Shown here one piece after another: positions 17,565 through 26,887 of a stretch of DNA of 64,000 bases. A model generated the notes under the pieces. The model searched no databases. It worked only from the letters and a program-made list of their open reading frames with translations, and was not told where the DNA came from. Each line of letters starts with the position of its first letter. The stretch's first letter is position 1. Source of the DNA: Paucihalobacter ruber (GTDB taxonomy: Bacteria > Bacteroidota > Bacteroidia > Flavobacteriales > Flavobacteriaceae). The stretch spans positions 310,001 to 374,000 of the forward strand of contig NZ_VHIQ01000003.1 of NCBI RefSeq assembly GCF_006494535.1, read 5' to 3'. The translations under genes were made by a program, and so were the position numbers.

Positions 17565-19106
17565 ATGAAGGTATATTTTTACATATTGGTTATTCTGTTC
17601 AGCTTTTTAGAGTTGTCTGCGCAGCTCAATCCTGAGCCCAAGAAAGTAACCCAATTGTTCTTTCCGGATAACGAAAGCATTGAGAATGTTACGCCCGCAC
17701 TCCAAAAGAAAAGAGGCTTTACCGATTATGACGAACTGATGTCATTTTTAAACACCGAAAAAAGCAAGCATGCCGATTTGGTTCGCGTGGAATTTATAGG
17801 AAAAAGTCAGAAAGGTTACGACATTCCCATTATCTATATTCACAACCAGAGCTCACAAAAGGATAAATTAAAAGTCTGGTTGCAAGGCGGTTTACACGGT
17901 AACGAACCTGCCAGTACCGAAGGTGTGCTGTATCTCATATACCAATTACTTAACAATGCTGACTATTCGTATTTGTTAGACCAACTGGAATTTGCCATTG
18001 TACCCATGGCCAATATTGACGGTTATTTAAAGTTAGATCGTTATGCGGCGAACGGCCTGGATTTGAACAGGGACCAGACCAAGCTTATGGCTCCCGAAAG
18101 CGTTATCATCAAACAAGCCTACTCCAATTTTAATCCTGAAGTAGCCTTAGATTTTCACGAATACAATGCCTACCGAAGAGACTTTGCCAAAATGGGCAGT
18201 TTTGGCATTACTTCGGCTTACGATGTGATGTTTTTATACAGCAGCAATCTCAACGTACCTGATAACATCAGAACAGTAATTGACACGTTATTTGTAGAAA
18301 GTGCCCGAAAAACAATGGATAATAACAACTTAAGACATCACGATTACATGTCGACCGGCACCTATTCCGGAGATATTCACTTTAACATGGGCTCTACCAA
18401 TGCCAGATCCAGTGCCACCAATTTTGCGCTCACCAATACCATTTCGGCCTTGATTGAAGTTAGGGGTGTTAATTTGGGAAGAAACTCATTTAAACGTCGT
18501 ATCAACACCACCTTCTTAGTAGGAATGGCTTGTATAGAAACAGCTTACAACCATGCTGAATTGATTAAAAACACCATACAAACCGCCACCCAACCAGCCA
18601 ACAATGTTACCGTAACCAGTAAGCAAAAGGTGTATCAAAAAGACATTTCGGTGATAGATTTAGACAGTTATGAACTCACAGATATGACCGTTACGGTGCG
18701 AGATTCGAAACAGTCAGCAGCGACATTGATAAGAGACACACCCGAAGCTTATATTATTTTACCCGAGCAGAAGGATTTGATTGAGAAATTAAAAGTATTG
18801 GGTGTAGCAGTTGAAACGCTTGAAGCACCCACGGTTTTAACTGTTGAAAGTTATTTGGTTTCGTCGTACAGTCGTGATGAAACCACCTATGAAAAAATGA
18901 ACTTACAAACCGTTGAAGCGACTGTTGTAGAAAAAGAAATGACCTTTCCGGCAGGAAGCTTTAAAATAAGTACCCATCAAAAAAATGTTGGATTGGTCTA
19001 CGAGATATTAGAACCCGAAGCGCCTAACAGCGTGGTAAGCTTTGGTGTTTTAAAAACAGAATTGAATCAAGAATTACCCATATACAGACTCTCTAAAACA
19101 AATTAA
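17565..19106 (+). CDS. Periplasmic M14-family zinc carboxypeptidase
   Basis: 513 residues from ATG at 17565, one base after the porin stop; the signal peptide ends near LSAQ. The M14 zinc site is complete: GGLHGNEPASTEG (HxxE), the third ligand in DFHEYNAYRRD, substrate residues in GLDLNRDQ, and the general-base glutamate in ALIEVRGVNLGRN. A non-catalytic C-terminal half of about 150 residues follows. M14 enzymes trim C-terminal residues from peptides or act on peptidoglycan stems. Between two porins and downstream of iadA/dcuC, a role in trimming incoming peptides is most likely. Confidence 0.87.
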   Translation: MKVYFYILVILFSFLELSAQLNPEPKKVTQLFFPDNESIENVTPALQKKRGFTDYDELMSFLNTEKSKHADLVRVEFIGKSQKGYDIPIIYIHNQSSQKDKLKVWLQGGLHGNEPASTEGVLYLIYQLLNNADYSYLLDQLEFAIVPMANIDGYLKLDRYAANGLDLNRDQTKLMAPESVIIKQAYSNFNPEVALDFHEYNAYRRDFAKMGSFGITSAYDVMFLYSSNLNVPDNIRTVIDTLFVESARKTMDNNNLRHHDYMSTGTYSGDIHFNMGSTNARSSATNFALTNTISALIEVRGVNLGRNSFKRRINTTFLVGMACIETAYNHAELIKNTIQTATQPANNVTVTSKQKVYQKDISVIDLDSYELTDMTVTVRDSKQSAATLIRDTPEAYIILPEQKDLIEKLKVLGVAVETLEAPTVLTVESYLVSSYSRDETTYEKMNLQTVEATVVEKEMTFPAGSFKISTHQKNVGLVYEILEPEAPNSVVSFGVLKTELNQELPIYRLSKTN

Positions 19107-19117
19107 AATAAGCAACC

Positions 19118-20338
19118 ATGAAACATCTAATTTGTATTTCCCTGTTGATTTGCACCTTCGCACTAAAAGCACAGGAAAAAGAACCCAAAAACGCCGCCAA
19201 TTTTGAGCTGGGCAAAGGCATTACCTTTAATTTAAACGATGGCGATTATCAATTTTTCATCAGTGGTTTCATTCAGCCCAGCGTATCTTACGATAAGCAA
19301 GAAGGCAGCGATGCAGACTATCGTTTCAACGCGCGCCGGTCGTTTTTTATGCTAGGTGGCACAGCGGTTAAGGAAAAAGTGAGCTTTTTGGTTCAAACAG
19401 ACTTTAGCAGCAGAGACCCGTTATTAGACGCATGGATTGCCTATCACCCTTTTTCATGGTTAACCGTTACGGCAGGACAAAAACAAAATTTTGTAAACAA
19501 CAGAGAAATGCTGTACAGAGAAGACAGACTGCAGTTTACAGACCGCAGTTTGAGTAGCAGAACCTTCAGCAGAACCGGTAGAGAGTTTGGTTTGTTTGTT
19601 GAAACTAATTTTGAAGTTGGTAACGGTATTATTATTGCGCCAAAGGCCTCTTTAACATCGGGTGATGGCCGAAATTCGTTTGGTGCCGACTCCAGAGACA
19701 CCGATTTTGGAGGTGTGAAAATAGGCGGTAGATTAGATTTGTATCCGTTGGGTGCTTTTAAAGAAGGAAATGACTTGTACACAGCCGATTTGAAACGCGA
19801 AGAACAGCTTAAACTACTGGTAGGTGCAGCCGTGAGTCAGAATAACGGCGCCAGTCATCCGGCCGGCGAAGGTCATGGCGATTTCTTACTGTACGATTTA
19901 AACGGCAACATTGAACTACCCGATTATTCTCAGTTTTATACCGATTTACTTTTGAAATATCGCGGATTCTCTGCGCTGTTTGAATACACCAATGCCGCAG
20001 CCTCAGGGTTAGACCGATTATACACAGACCAAAATGCCACTGCTATTTTAGCACCAACACAAATTAGTGAGTTCTTGGTGTTAGGCGATAGTTTTACGGC
20101 ACAGGCAGGCTATGTTACCACCGGTGGATTAAGTTTTGATTTTAGATATGAAAATTCAACCCCGGAGTTTAATAACAATGCCGCTTCAGTATTATCGGAA
20201 TTTAGCAATTATACCTTTGGTATTACCAAATATTTTGACGGTAATAATCTAAAATTACAAGCCGCCATTAGCACTACAGATTTTGCGCAGGGTAACAATA
20301 TTACTACGGGCGAATTGTTGTTTCAGATAGTTTTTTAA
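19118..20338 (+). CDS. OprO/OprP-like outer membrane porin (second copy)
   Basis: A 406-residue beta-barrel with signal peptide (cleavage near LKAQ). The segments FNARRSFFMLGG, AWIAYHPFSWLTVTAGQKQ and DFGGVKIGGRLDLYPLG match the phosphate-selective porin family and the paralogue at 16265. The gene ends with aromatic-rich barrel strands (FGITKYFDGN, LLFQIVF). It is 11 bp after the M14 gene and is the last gene of the block; a rho-independent terminator follows 30 bp downstream. Two different porins in one operon suggests two substrate sizes or a hetero-oligomer. Confidence 0.82.
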   Translation: MKHLICISLLICTFALKAQEKEPKNAANFELGKGITFNLNDGDYQFFISGFIQPSVSYDKQEGSDADYRFNARRSFFMLGGTAVKEKVSFLVQTDFSSRDPLLDAWIAYHPFSWLTVTAGQKQNFVNNREMLYREDRLQFTDRSLSSRTFSRTGREFGLFVETNFEVGNGIIIAPKASLTSGDGRNSFGADSRDTDFGGVKIGGRLDLYPLGAFKEGNDLYTADLKREEQLKLLVGAAVSQNNGASHPAGEGHGDFLLYDLNGNIELPDYSQFYTDLLLKYRGFSALFEYTNAAASGLDRLYTDQNATAILAPTQISEFLVLGDSFTAQAGYVTTGGLSFDFRYENSTPEFNNNAASVLSEFSNYTFGITKYFDGNNLKLQAAISTTDFAQGNNITTGELLFQIVF

Positions 20339-20367
20339 ATTGCTAAATATTAAACCTAATTTAAAAG

Positions 20368-20396
20368 AATCTGTCTTAAAAAAGGCAGATTTTTTT
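20368..20396 (+). terminator. Rho-independent terminator after the dcuC-iadA-porin block
   Basis: Stem AATCTGTCTT / AAGGCAGATT (one G-T pair) with an A-rich loop, followed directly by a run of T. It lies 30 bp after the second porin and marks the operon end. Confidence 0.75.
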
Positions 20397-20709
20397 ATGC
20401 CGTTAATTTTCAGAAGTGCCCAAAGTAGTATTACAGCGTAAAGAAATACCATAGCCTTACAGATTTTTAATATGAGTTATTTGATAGTACCCAGAACGGA
20501 ACTACTGTTTCGAATGGAATTCTATTTTAATTATAATAACATCATAATTTTTTAAACCAATCAATAGTTCCAGTGGTTTATAATCTAAAAAACAAGTAAT
20601 TGAAATAATATTTAGGTAATTGGTCTAAATTATTTATCAGCTATTCGAATTATTGAGTAAATTTGACATTGGACTAATTCCGAGCTAATTCACTTAACTA
20701 CAAATTATA
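20397..20709. other. Gap of about 310 bp without a gene
   Basis: AT-rich DNA between the terminator and the FemAB-like gene. I see no credible open frame, RNA or repeat. It marks the change to the strongly AT-rich surface-decoration region. Confidence 0.5.
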
Positions 20710-21750
20710 ATGATCCAGGTAATTACCGATAAATCTCAGTGGGATGAAGCCTTAAAACTTGCCGACCATTCAGATTTTTATCACACCTATCATTACCATC
20801 ACCTTTCAAAACAACATAACGAAAATCCTGTTTTAATTAAATATCATTATCAAGATAATATCATTTTGTTGCCGTTATTGTTGAGGCCTATAGAAGACAC
20901 AGACTATAGCGATGCTACTTCAGTATATGGTTACGCAGGTGTTTTGACTGCAAATAATAATAAAAACTTCAATCATCTAAATTTTAAGAAAGAGCTTAAT
21001 AACTTGTTTCATACTTCCAAGATTGTTTCTGTTTTTTCCAGATTACATCCGTTTTTAAGTTATCAAGAAACCATTCTTTATGGGCTCGGACAAATTACCA
21101 GTCCGGGCAATGTTGTTTATATAGACCTTACAAAATCGTTAGAAGCACAAAAATTAGACTATAGTCGCAGACTAAAAACCTATTTGAATAAAGCAGAAAA
21201 GCACTGTTACATTGAAGAAGGCACTACTCCTAAGGATTTAGACAAATTCATTGAATTGTATTATAACAATATGAAAAGAGTTAAGGCTAACAAGTACTAC
21301 TTTTTTTCCACTAATTATTTTGAACAGCTTTTAAAGAGTGAAGATTTTAAAACAGAACTCTTGTTATGTAAGCTTAAAGAAACTGATGAAATTATTTCTG
21401 CAGGCTTATTTATAAAAACTGATGAGATCGTTCAATACCACCTTTCCGGAACTAATGAATTATTTGAAGACTTAAACCCCGTAAAATTTTTAATCGACTA
21501 TTCAAGAATTAAAGCCACAAATGAAGGTTTTCAATTTTTTAACCTTGGTGGCGGAAGGGCTAGTAAAGATGATTCTTTATTCAGATTTAAATCGAAATTC
21601 TCGAAAGATATAAAACCCTTTAAGCTTTGGAAATACATTGTCAACCCCGAAGTATACCAAGACTTAGAAACTAAGTTGAACGTCGAACAATTACCGCTAC
21701 AGCCGGATCCTGATTACTTTCCAAGTTACAGACGTGTTTTAACAAGTTAA
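20710..21750 (+). CDS. FemAB/GNAT-like acyl (aminoacyl) transferase
   Basis: A 346-residue protein with two GNAT-like halves in the FemAB style. Family features are the DYSRRLKTYLNKAEKHC helix region (Lys/Arg-rich, about 165-180), the strand-loop AGLFIKTDEIVQYHLSGTNE and the late FNLGGGRASKDDSLFRFKSKFS block, which is the usual C-terminal GNAT signature of FemAB-like proteins. Such proteins transfer aminoacyl or acyl groups to peptidoglycan or surface glycans. It is 10 bp upstream of the paralogue array and probably heads its transcript. It is only distantly related to that array, which resembles CelD-like proteins. Confidence 0.75.
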   Translation: MIQVITDKSQWDEALKLADHSDFYHTYHYHHLSKQHNENPVLIKYHYQDNIILLPLLLRPIEDTDYSDATSVYGYAGVLTANNNKNFNHLNFKKELNNLFHTSKIVSVFSRLHPFLSYQETILYGLGQITSPGNVVYIDLTKSLEAQKLDYSRRLKTYLNKAEKHCYIEEGTTPKDLDKFIELYYNNMKRVKANKYYFFSTNYFEQLLKSEDFKTELLLCKLKETDEIISAGLFIKTDEIVQYHLSGTNELFEDLNPVKFLIDYSRIKATNEGFQFFNLGGGRASKDDSLFRFKSKFSKDIKPFKLWKYIVNPEVYQDLETKLNVEQLPLQPDPDYFPSYRRVLTS

Positions 21751-21760
21751 AAAAAACATT

Positions 21761-23005
21761 GTGATTCAACATAATCCTTTTACCTCAAGTCTTTTTATAT
21801 CGGTTTGGTGTAAAAATTTTAATATCAACACAACGACCTATAACTTCAAGCCCATAAACGGACTTCATTTTTTTAAATCTAAAGGTGAATTATTTATCAA
21901 TACAGGAAAAAATTTAACGAAAGGTATCACCTACGAAATAACAGAAACAATTGGCAACAATTTCAAAAATCAGGTGTGCTTGATCTACGACGTGCCAACG
22001 TATGCACAAGCCAAAACCACTAAGATTCCAAAAAATCTTGTAATCAAAAAAATTAAACAATACCCGGGATTTTTAATTCATTTAAACCAATATACTGGTA
22101 TTGAAAACTATTTAAAAAAAACTTTTAGTAAAAATAGTATTCAAAAACTCATACGTTATAACAAGCGTTTGCAAACCTGTTTTGACATCGATGAGAAAAT
22201 GTTGATCGGTAATTCTGTAGAAAAAACGGAATACGACACCGTTTTTAATCATTTTCATAAGTTACTCAACAAACGTTTTGAAGATAAACAAATAACAAAC
22301 AATAACTTAAACCCTGAAGAATGGCGTTTCTATCAAGCTGTGGTTTATCCTCTTATTTTAGAAAATAAGGCTGCCTTGCATGTTATTTATAATAATGACG
22401 TACCTATAAGTGTAAGGCTATTATATTTTTCTGAACATATTATTTTTGACGCTATTACAGTATTTGATATTGATTACACCAAATTTCATATAGGAAAAAT
22501 TTCCATTTTGAAAATGCTGGAATGGAGTTTTAATAGCAAATATGAAATATTTGACTTTTCGAAAGGTTATTTTGATTATAAAGAAAGTTGGAGCGATTTA
22601 AAATATGATTTTGAATACCATATTTTTTACAATACAAAATCTCTAAAAGCTTCGCTACTCGCCAATACTATTGCACTGACTTTTAAAACAAAACAGTATT
22701 TAAGAGATAAAAAATTCAATGAGAAACTCCATAAAATTACTTTTGCTTTAAAACGGGGCTCAAAGAACAATCCTATTAAGGTAGAAATTCTACCACACAA
22801 CAAAGAAGAAATCAATAAATATGATTTACAAGAAATTGAATTAACCGACGATATATTATATTTAAAAAAATATATTGTTGATTTTCAGTTTTTAAATAGC
22901 GAGCATCAAAAAAATATAAAACTATATCAAATAGCTAATCAAAACAATACATTGTATTTAATTAAAGGAAAACATAACTATCAATTACTATCTGTTAGTC
23001 ATTAA
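21761..23005 (+). CDS. CelD/BcsL-like GNAT protein, paralogue 1 of 4
   Basis: A 414-residue protein starting at GTG 21761, ten bases after the FemAB-like gene. The GNAT-like core contains KLLNKRFEDKQ, LHVIYNNDVPISVRLLYF, FHIGKISILKMLEWSF and IFDFSKGYFDYKESW, lined up with equivalent blocks in the next three genes. It is the most diverged of the four. Its C-terminus carries the shared tail LYLIKGKHNYQ. No signal peptide or membrane segment is seen, so it should be cytoplasmic. The stop TAA overlaps the next ATG by one base, so translation is coupled. Acceptor and acyl donor are unknown. Confidence 0.7.
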   Translation: MIQHNPFTSSLFISVWCKNFNINTTTYNFKPINGLHFFKSKGELFINTGKNLTKGITYEITETIGNNFKNQVCLIYDVPTYAQAKTTKIPKNLVIKKIKQYPGFLIHLNQYTGIENYLKKTFSKNSIQKLIRYNKRLQTCFDIDEKMLIGNSVEKTEYDTVFNHFHKLLNKRFEDKQITNNNLNPEEWRFYQAVVYPLILENKAALHVIYNNDVPISVRLLYFSEHIIFDAITVFDIDYTKFHIGKISILKMLEWSFNSKYEIFDFSKGYFDYKESWSDLKYDFEYHIFYNTKSLKASLLANTIALTFKTKQYLRDKKFNEKLHKITFALKRGSKNNPIKVEILPHNKEEINKYDLQEIELTDDILYLKKYIVDFQFLNSEHQKNIKLYQIANQNNTLYLIKGKHNYQLLSVSH

Positions 23006-24162
23006 TGAGTTTTATAAAACTACATAAAGAAAATTTCTATGAAAACTTATTTGAACGTAAGAAAATTTCTTCTTTGTTACAAATTGTGTCCAATAAATAT
23101 TCTAATGAAAAAAGCACCCCTTATAATTTATTCGGAAAAAATATAATATCAGATCTTGATTGCATCTATTCTTTTGAACTAGTTCCAGATTATTTAAATA
23201 TAAAAACTAATGAAGGATTCATTGAAAAAAAGGTATTTCAAAAACATGGTTTTGCTATAAATTTAAGCCAACATACCAGTTTAGAAAATTTTATTGCCGC
23301 TCAATTAAAATCTAACTACAAAAAAAATTTATCAAGATCTATTAAAAAATTAGAAACATGTTTTAATATTACTTATAAGTTTTATTATGGAAACATTACA
23401 AAAGATGATTATAACAATTACATGAATTCCCTTCACCAAATGCTGATTGCTCGTTTTGATGAAAGAAACGATAGAAATAAAGTTTTAGAGAATTGGGAAT
23501 ACTATTTAAATAACACTTACGAACTTATAATTCAGAAAAAAGCATCTCTTTTTGTTGTTTTAAGTGATAAAGACTCTATTGGTTTTTCTTTGAATTATCA
23601 TTACAACTCAATACTATACAGCGCTATAGCATCTTATAATTTAAGCTACTCAAAATTTAGTGTTGGGAATATCATCATTTATAAATTGATTGATTGGTGC
23701 TATTTAAATCAAGTTGTTTTTTTAGATATGGGTTATGGCGACTTAAGTCATAAACGCTTATGGTGCAATATAACCTATAACTTTAATAATTATATTATTT
23801 ATAAAAGCGAAAATATCTTAACATTTATCTATAGAACGTTTACTAAAATTAAATTTAAGACGATTAATTATTTGATAAAAAAAAATATCAACAGAACATA
23901 TAGAAACTTAAAGAATTATACACTTAGGAAAAAAAAGCTTAAAGTATTAGCTTATCATATATTAAACAATGACAGTGTAGAAACAGACTTATGTCCAATT
24001 AACATGAATGATGATAAGTATAAATTTATCAAAAAACCCGTTTACGAATTTTTATACTCAAATAATGTACATATTAACAATGTACAAGTGTTTGCACTAG
24101 ACAAAGAGAATATCTATATCATCAAAGGAGCTAAGAATCAAATAAAAATTAAAATTGATTAA
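23005..24162 (+). CDS. CelD/BcsL-like GNAT protein, paralogue 2 of 4
   Basis: 385 residues, ATG overlapping the previous stop by one base. Shared core blocks: LHQMLIARFDERNDRNKVL, KASLFVVLSD, FSLNYHYNSILYSAIASYN, FSVGNIIIYKLIDWCYL and FLDMGYGDLSHKRLWC. The DMGYGDL..KR.W motif sits where GNAT proteins of the CelD (Acetyltransf_6) type have their late conserved strand. The C-terminal tail is NNVHINNVQVFALDKENIYI then IKG. The composition is strongly AT-driven (many Lys/Asn/Ile/Tyr). The gap to the next gene is 116 bp with no clear promoter. Confidence 0.7.
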   Translation: MSFIKLHKENFYENLFERKKISSLLQIVSNKYSNEKSTPYNLFGKNIISDLDCIYSFELVPDYLNIKTNEGFIEKKVFQKHGFAINLSQHTSLENFIAAQLKSNYKKNLSRSIKKLETCFNITYKFYYGNITKDDYNNYMNSLHQMLIARFDERNDRNKVLENWEYYLNNTYELIIQKKASLFVVLSDKDSIGFSLNYHYNSILYSAIASYNLSYSKFSVGNIIIYKLIDWCYLNQVVFLDMGYGDLSHKRLWCNITYNFNNYIIYKSENILTFIYRTFTKIKFKTINYLIKKNINRTYRNLKNYTLRKKKLKVLAYHILNNDSVETDLCPINMNDDKYKFIKKPVYEFLYSNNVHINNVQVFALDKENIYIIKGAKNQIKIKID

Positions 24163-24278
24163 TTACTAAAATATGTCATAAACCAAGGGAGAGCAATTCA
24201 TGTGGAATTCTAAAACTCACAAAACGCCTGTATATGGTGTTCGAAAAAATAACTATTTTAAAATTATATATTCTTTAA

Positions 24279-25448
24279 ATGACCTTTATTAAAAGAGAGA
24301 TGTTTATCTGGGATTTTTTAAAAAAAGAAATGATCCCTAAAAATGTTGAAAGTGTTACTTTTAATAATATCACATTTGATAATAGTAATATTTGTGAAAA
24401 ATCGAAAAACCAAGTAACTACAATTAGCTTAGTGCCTAGCTATGTAAACTTAAACTTTAAGAATAAAGAATTATTTAAAGAAATTAAAATTACTAATACC
24501 AATTTAGATGGTTCTGGTATCACTATTAATGAAAATGACACCTTAGAATCGTACCTTCAAAATACATTAAGTAGACATACAAGAAAAAATTTACAACGTT
24601 TTTGGAACCGATTAAACCAATCATTCAATATAAAAGTTAACTACTATCACGGGCAGATCTCGAGAGAAACATTTACATTTTTAATGTCAAGCCTTTATCA
24701 CTTTTTAATTAAAAGATTTAATGATAAACAAAAAATTAATAGCTATTTAATTAATTGGGATCAAAAAACTGAACCTGCTTTTAATTTAATAAACAATAAA
24801 AAAGCTTCGTTATTTGTAATATATAACGAAGACACGCCTATAAATATCACTTTAAATTATCATACGTTTAACACCATTCTATTCTCAGAGATAAATGGCT
24901 TCGACACCAACTACTATAAATTTGGCTTAGGCCACATTGACCTTTATTTACACTTAAAATGGTGTTTCGATAACAATTACAAATTTTTAGATTTAGGTAA
25001 CGGCACCTTAGATTACAAAAAGAAATGGTGTAATACCTTCTATAACATACAATATGTGTTGCTTTACAAAAAAGGGAGTATCCTATCCAAAACCTTATTT
25101 ATTGCGGAAAAAAATAAACTTAGTGTAAAAAATTTCTTAAAAAAAATAAAGTTGGATGAATTGATTTTAAAGACAAAGTACTTGTTAAAATATTCGAAAA
25201 ACACAATCAAAAAAACTAGCAATCATAAATTATTTACTTTAGAAAACCTAAGCAACGATGCAGATTATAATTTAAATAATGCAGCTGTTATTGATTTAAA
25301 AACAAATACTTTTTTAAAAAACCCAGTATATGACAGTTTGTTTAATAGTAACGAGCACATAAACGATATTACCATTTACATGATTGCTGAAAACACCTAT
25401 GTTATAAAAGGTAAAAAATCCTTATTAAAAATTAAGACTACAACATGA
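24279..25448 (+). CDS. CelD/BcsL-like GNAT protein, paralogue 3 of 4
   Basis: 389 residues from ATG 24279 (a second ATG seven codons later is possible). Core blocks match paralogues 2 and 4: LYHFLIKRFNDKQKINSYL, KASLFVIYNEDTPINITLNYH, FGLGHIDLYLHLKWC and FLDLGNGTLDYKKKWC. The C-terminal module is NSNEHINDITIYMIAENTYV then IKGKKSLLKIK. Compared with paralogue 4 the catalytic-region GYGDL reads GNGTL, so it has diverged at the most conserved point. Function is unknown beyond the GNAT-like fold. Confidence 0.7.
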   Translation: MTFIKREMFIWDFLKKEMIPKNVESVTFNNITFDNSNICEKSKNQVTTISLVPSYVNLNFKNKELFKEIKITNTNLDGSGITINENDTLESYLQNTLSRHTRKNLQRFWNRLNQSFNIKVNYYHGQISRETFTFLMSSLYHFLIKRFNDKQKINSYLINWDQKTEPAFNLINNKKASLFVIYNEDTPINITLNYHTFNTILFSEINGFDTNYYKFGLGHIDLYLHLKWCFDNNYKFLDLGNGTLDYKKKWCNTFYNIQYVLLYKKGSILSKTLFIAEKNKLSVKNFLKKIKLDELILKTKYLLKYSKNTIKKTSNHKLFTLENLSNDADYNLNNAAVIDLKTNTFLKNPVYDSLFNSNEHINDITIYMIAENTYVIKGKKSLLKIKTTT

Positions 25449-25468
25449 TAAGCTCTGAATATTGAAAA

Positions 25469-25651
25469 ATGATAAAGCAATATATTTATCCAAAGATAAA
25501 TTATAATAATTTTTATGAAATCACATTCATTTTAAGAATAATCATATCATTATTTGCAAATTATAAAGAGGCCGATATTTTTGTTTTAAAGGGTAAAAGC
25601 CTTATTATATTAAAATCAAAACAATTAATTTATACGCATGATAAATTATGA
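25469..25651 (+). CDS. Stand-alone 60-residue copy of the array's C-terminal tail
   Basis: A short frame lying between paralogues 3 and 4. Its last third (ADIFVLKGKSLIILKSK) lines up with the tail shared by all four paralogues (Y-I/V-I-K-G-K then an alternating Leu/Ile-Lys strand). It overlaps the next ATG by 4 bp (ATGA), the usual sign of translational coupling. It is either a free-standing tail protein or the remnant of a fifth, deleted paralogue; the intact frame and coupling argue mildly for expression. Confidence 0.45.
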   Translation: MIKQYIYPKINYNNFYEITFILRIIISLFANYKEADIFVLKGKSLIILKSKQLIYTHDKL

Positions 25652-26811
25652 GTATTTTAAATTCTGTAAAAAAAGAAGATTTTTACCTTCAGATAACCGA
25701 AAAAAATAATGTTTTAAGTGGATACGAAAGTTTAAAATTTCGCCACGATAACTCTCACTTATACAATAACAACGATCTCTTTTACCCGGAGCACGTGGTA
25801 TCTGTGCAACTCTTTCCTTTATATTTAAAACCAACATTCTGCCTAAAGCCTAATAATTATGTATCTAAAGTATCTCAAGATAAAATTAATGGTTATGCCA
25901 TTGTTTTAAAAGAAAACATCCATTTTGAAACTTTCTTTACAAAGGAGTACAGTAAAAGTTTTAGAGCCAATATTAAAAGGTTTGTATCGAGATTTGAGAC
26001 CTGTTTCAATGCCGGTTATAAAATGTTTTACGGGTCTATTTCTGAAAATGACTATCAGATATTAATGCATGCGCTGCATAGTATGCTCACCACACGATTT
26101 AATCAAAGAAACGATGACAATAAATTTTTAAAAAACTGGAAGCATTATGAATCCACAACCTATGAGTTAATAAATAACAGAAAAGCATCACTATTCGTTA
26201 TCTACAATAATACGGTACCTGTTCATGTTTGTATCAATTATCATTTTGACGATATTCTTTTTGTATCAATTCCTTCATATGATATTGATTACGCCAAGTT
26301 TGCCTTAGGAAACATTTCTATTTACAAATTGCTTGAATGGTCTATTAATAACAATTACAAAATGCTGGATATGGCTTATGGCGATTTAGAATATAAACGC
26401 AGGTGGAGCACCCTCATATATGCCTTTGAACACCATATTTTTTATACTAATAATGCAAGACAGAAGCTCTTAGCCAGGGCTGAAATTGGAAAAATCAAAT
26501 TTAAAAATTATTTGAAATCTAAAAATTTAGACGACAAGTTAAAGTATTTAAAAAACAAGTACTTGAAACCTAAAAATAATTTTATTGAAGCCTCTTACAC
26601 AATAGAATCCATTGAGTTTATCAATAATAATTTTCATGAGATAGATTTTCAAACAGAAAATTTTGAATTGAGTTTTTTAAGAAAACCTATCAATGATTTC
26701 TTATATTCTAACAAAGAACATGTAAACGATTTAAAAATTTTAGAAATAAATTATAAAAAAGTATATATATTTGAAGGTAAGGAAGTAGTGAAAAAATTAA
26801 CGCTTCATTAA
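25648..26811 (+). CDS. CelD/BcsL-like GNAT protein, paralogue 4 of 4
   Basis: 387 residues, starting inside the stop of the 60-residue gene (ATGA). Core blocks: LHSMLTTRFNQRNDDNKFL, KASLFVIYNNTVPVHVCINYH, FALGNISIYKLLEWSI and MLDMAYGDLEYKRRW. It is closest to paralogue 2 by eye. The C-terminal module is SNKEHVNDLKILEINYKKVY then IFEGKE. The basic linker between core and tail (about residues 270-310; KLLARAEIGKIKFKNYLKSK) is also shared and may bind membrane or a partner. Predicted cytoplasmic. Confidence 0.7.
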   Translation: MSILNSVKKEDFYLQITEKNNVLSGYESLKFRHDNSHLYNNNDLFYPEHVVSVQLFPLYLKPTFCLKPNNYVSKVSQDKINGYAIVLKENIHFETFFTKEYSKSFRANIKRFVSRFETCFNAGYKMFYGSISENDYQILMHALHSMLTTRFNQRNDDNKFLKNWKHYESTTYELINNRKASLFVIYNNTVPVHVCINYHFDDILFVSIPSYDIDYAKFALGNISIYKLLEWSINNNYKMLDMAYGDLEYKRRWSTLIYAFEHHIFYTNNARQKLLARAEIGKIKFKNYLKSKNLDDKLKYLKNKYLKPKNNFIEASYTIESIEFINNNFHEIDFQTENFELSFLRKPINDFLYSNKEHVNDLKILEINYKKVYIFEGKEVVKKLTLH

Positions 26812-26887
26812 CACCGTGAAGTTTGGGAATAGAATTTCAATAAAACCAATGAATATTTCAATTAACAATACTTAATTAAAATGAACC

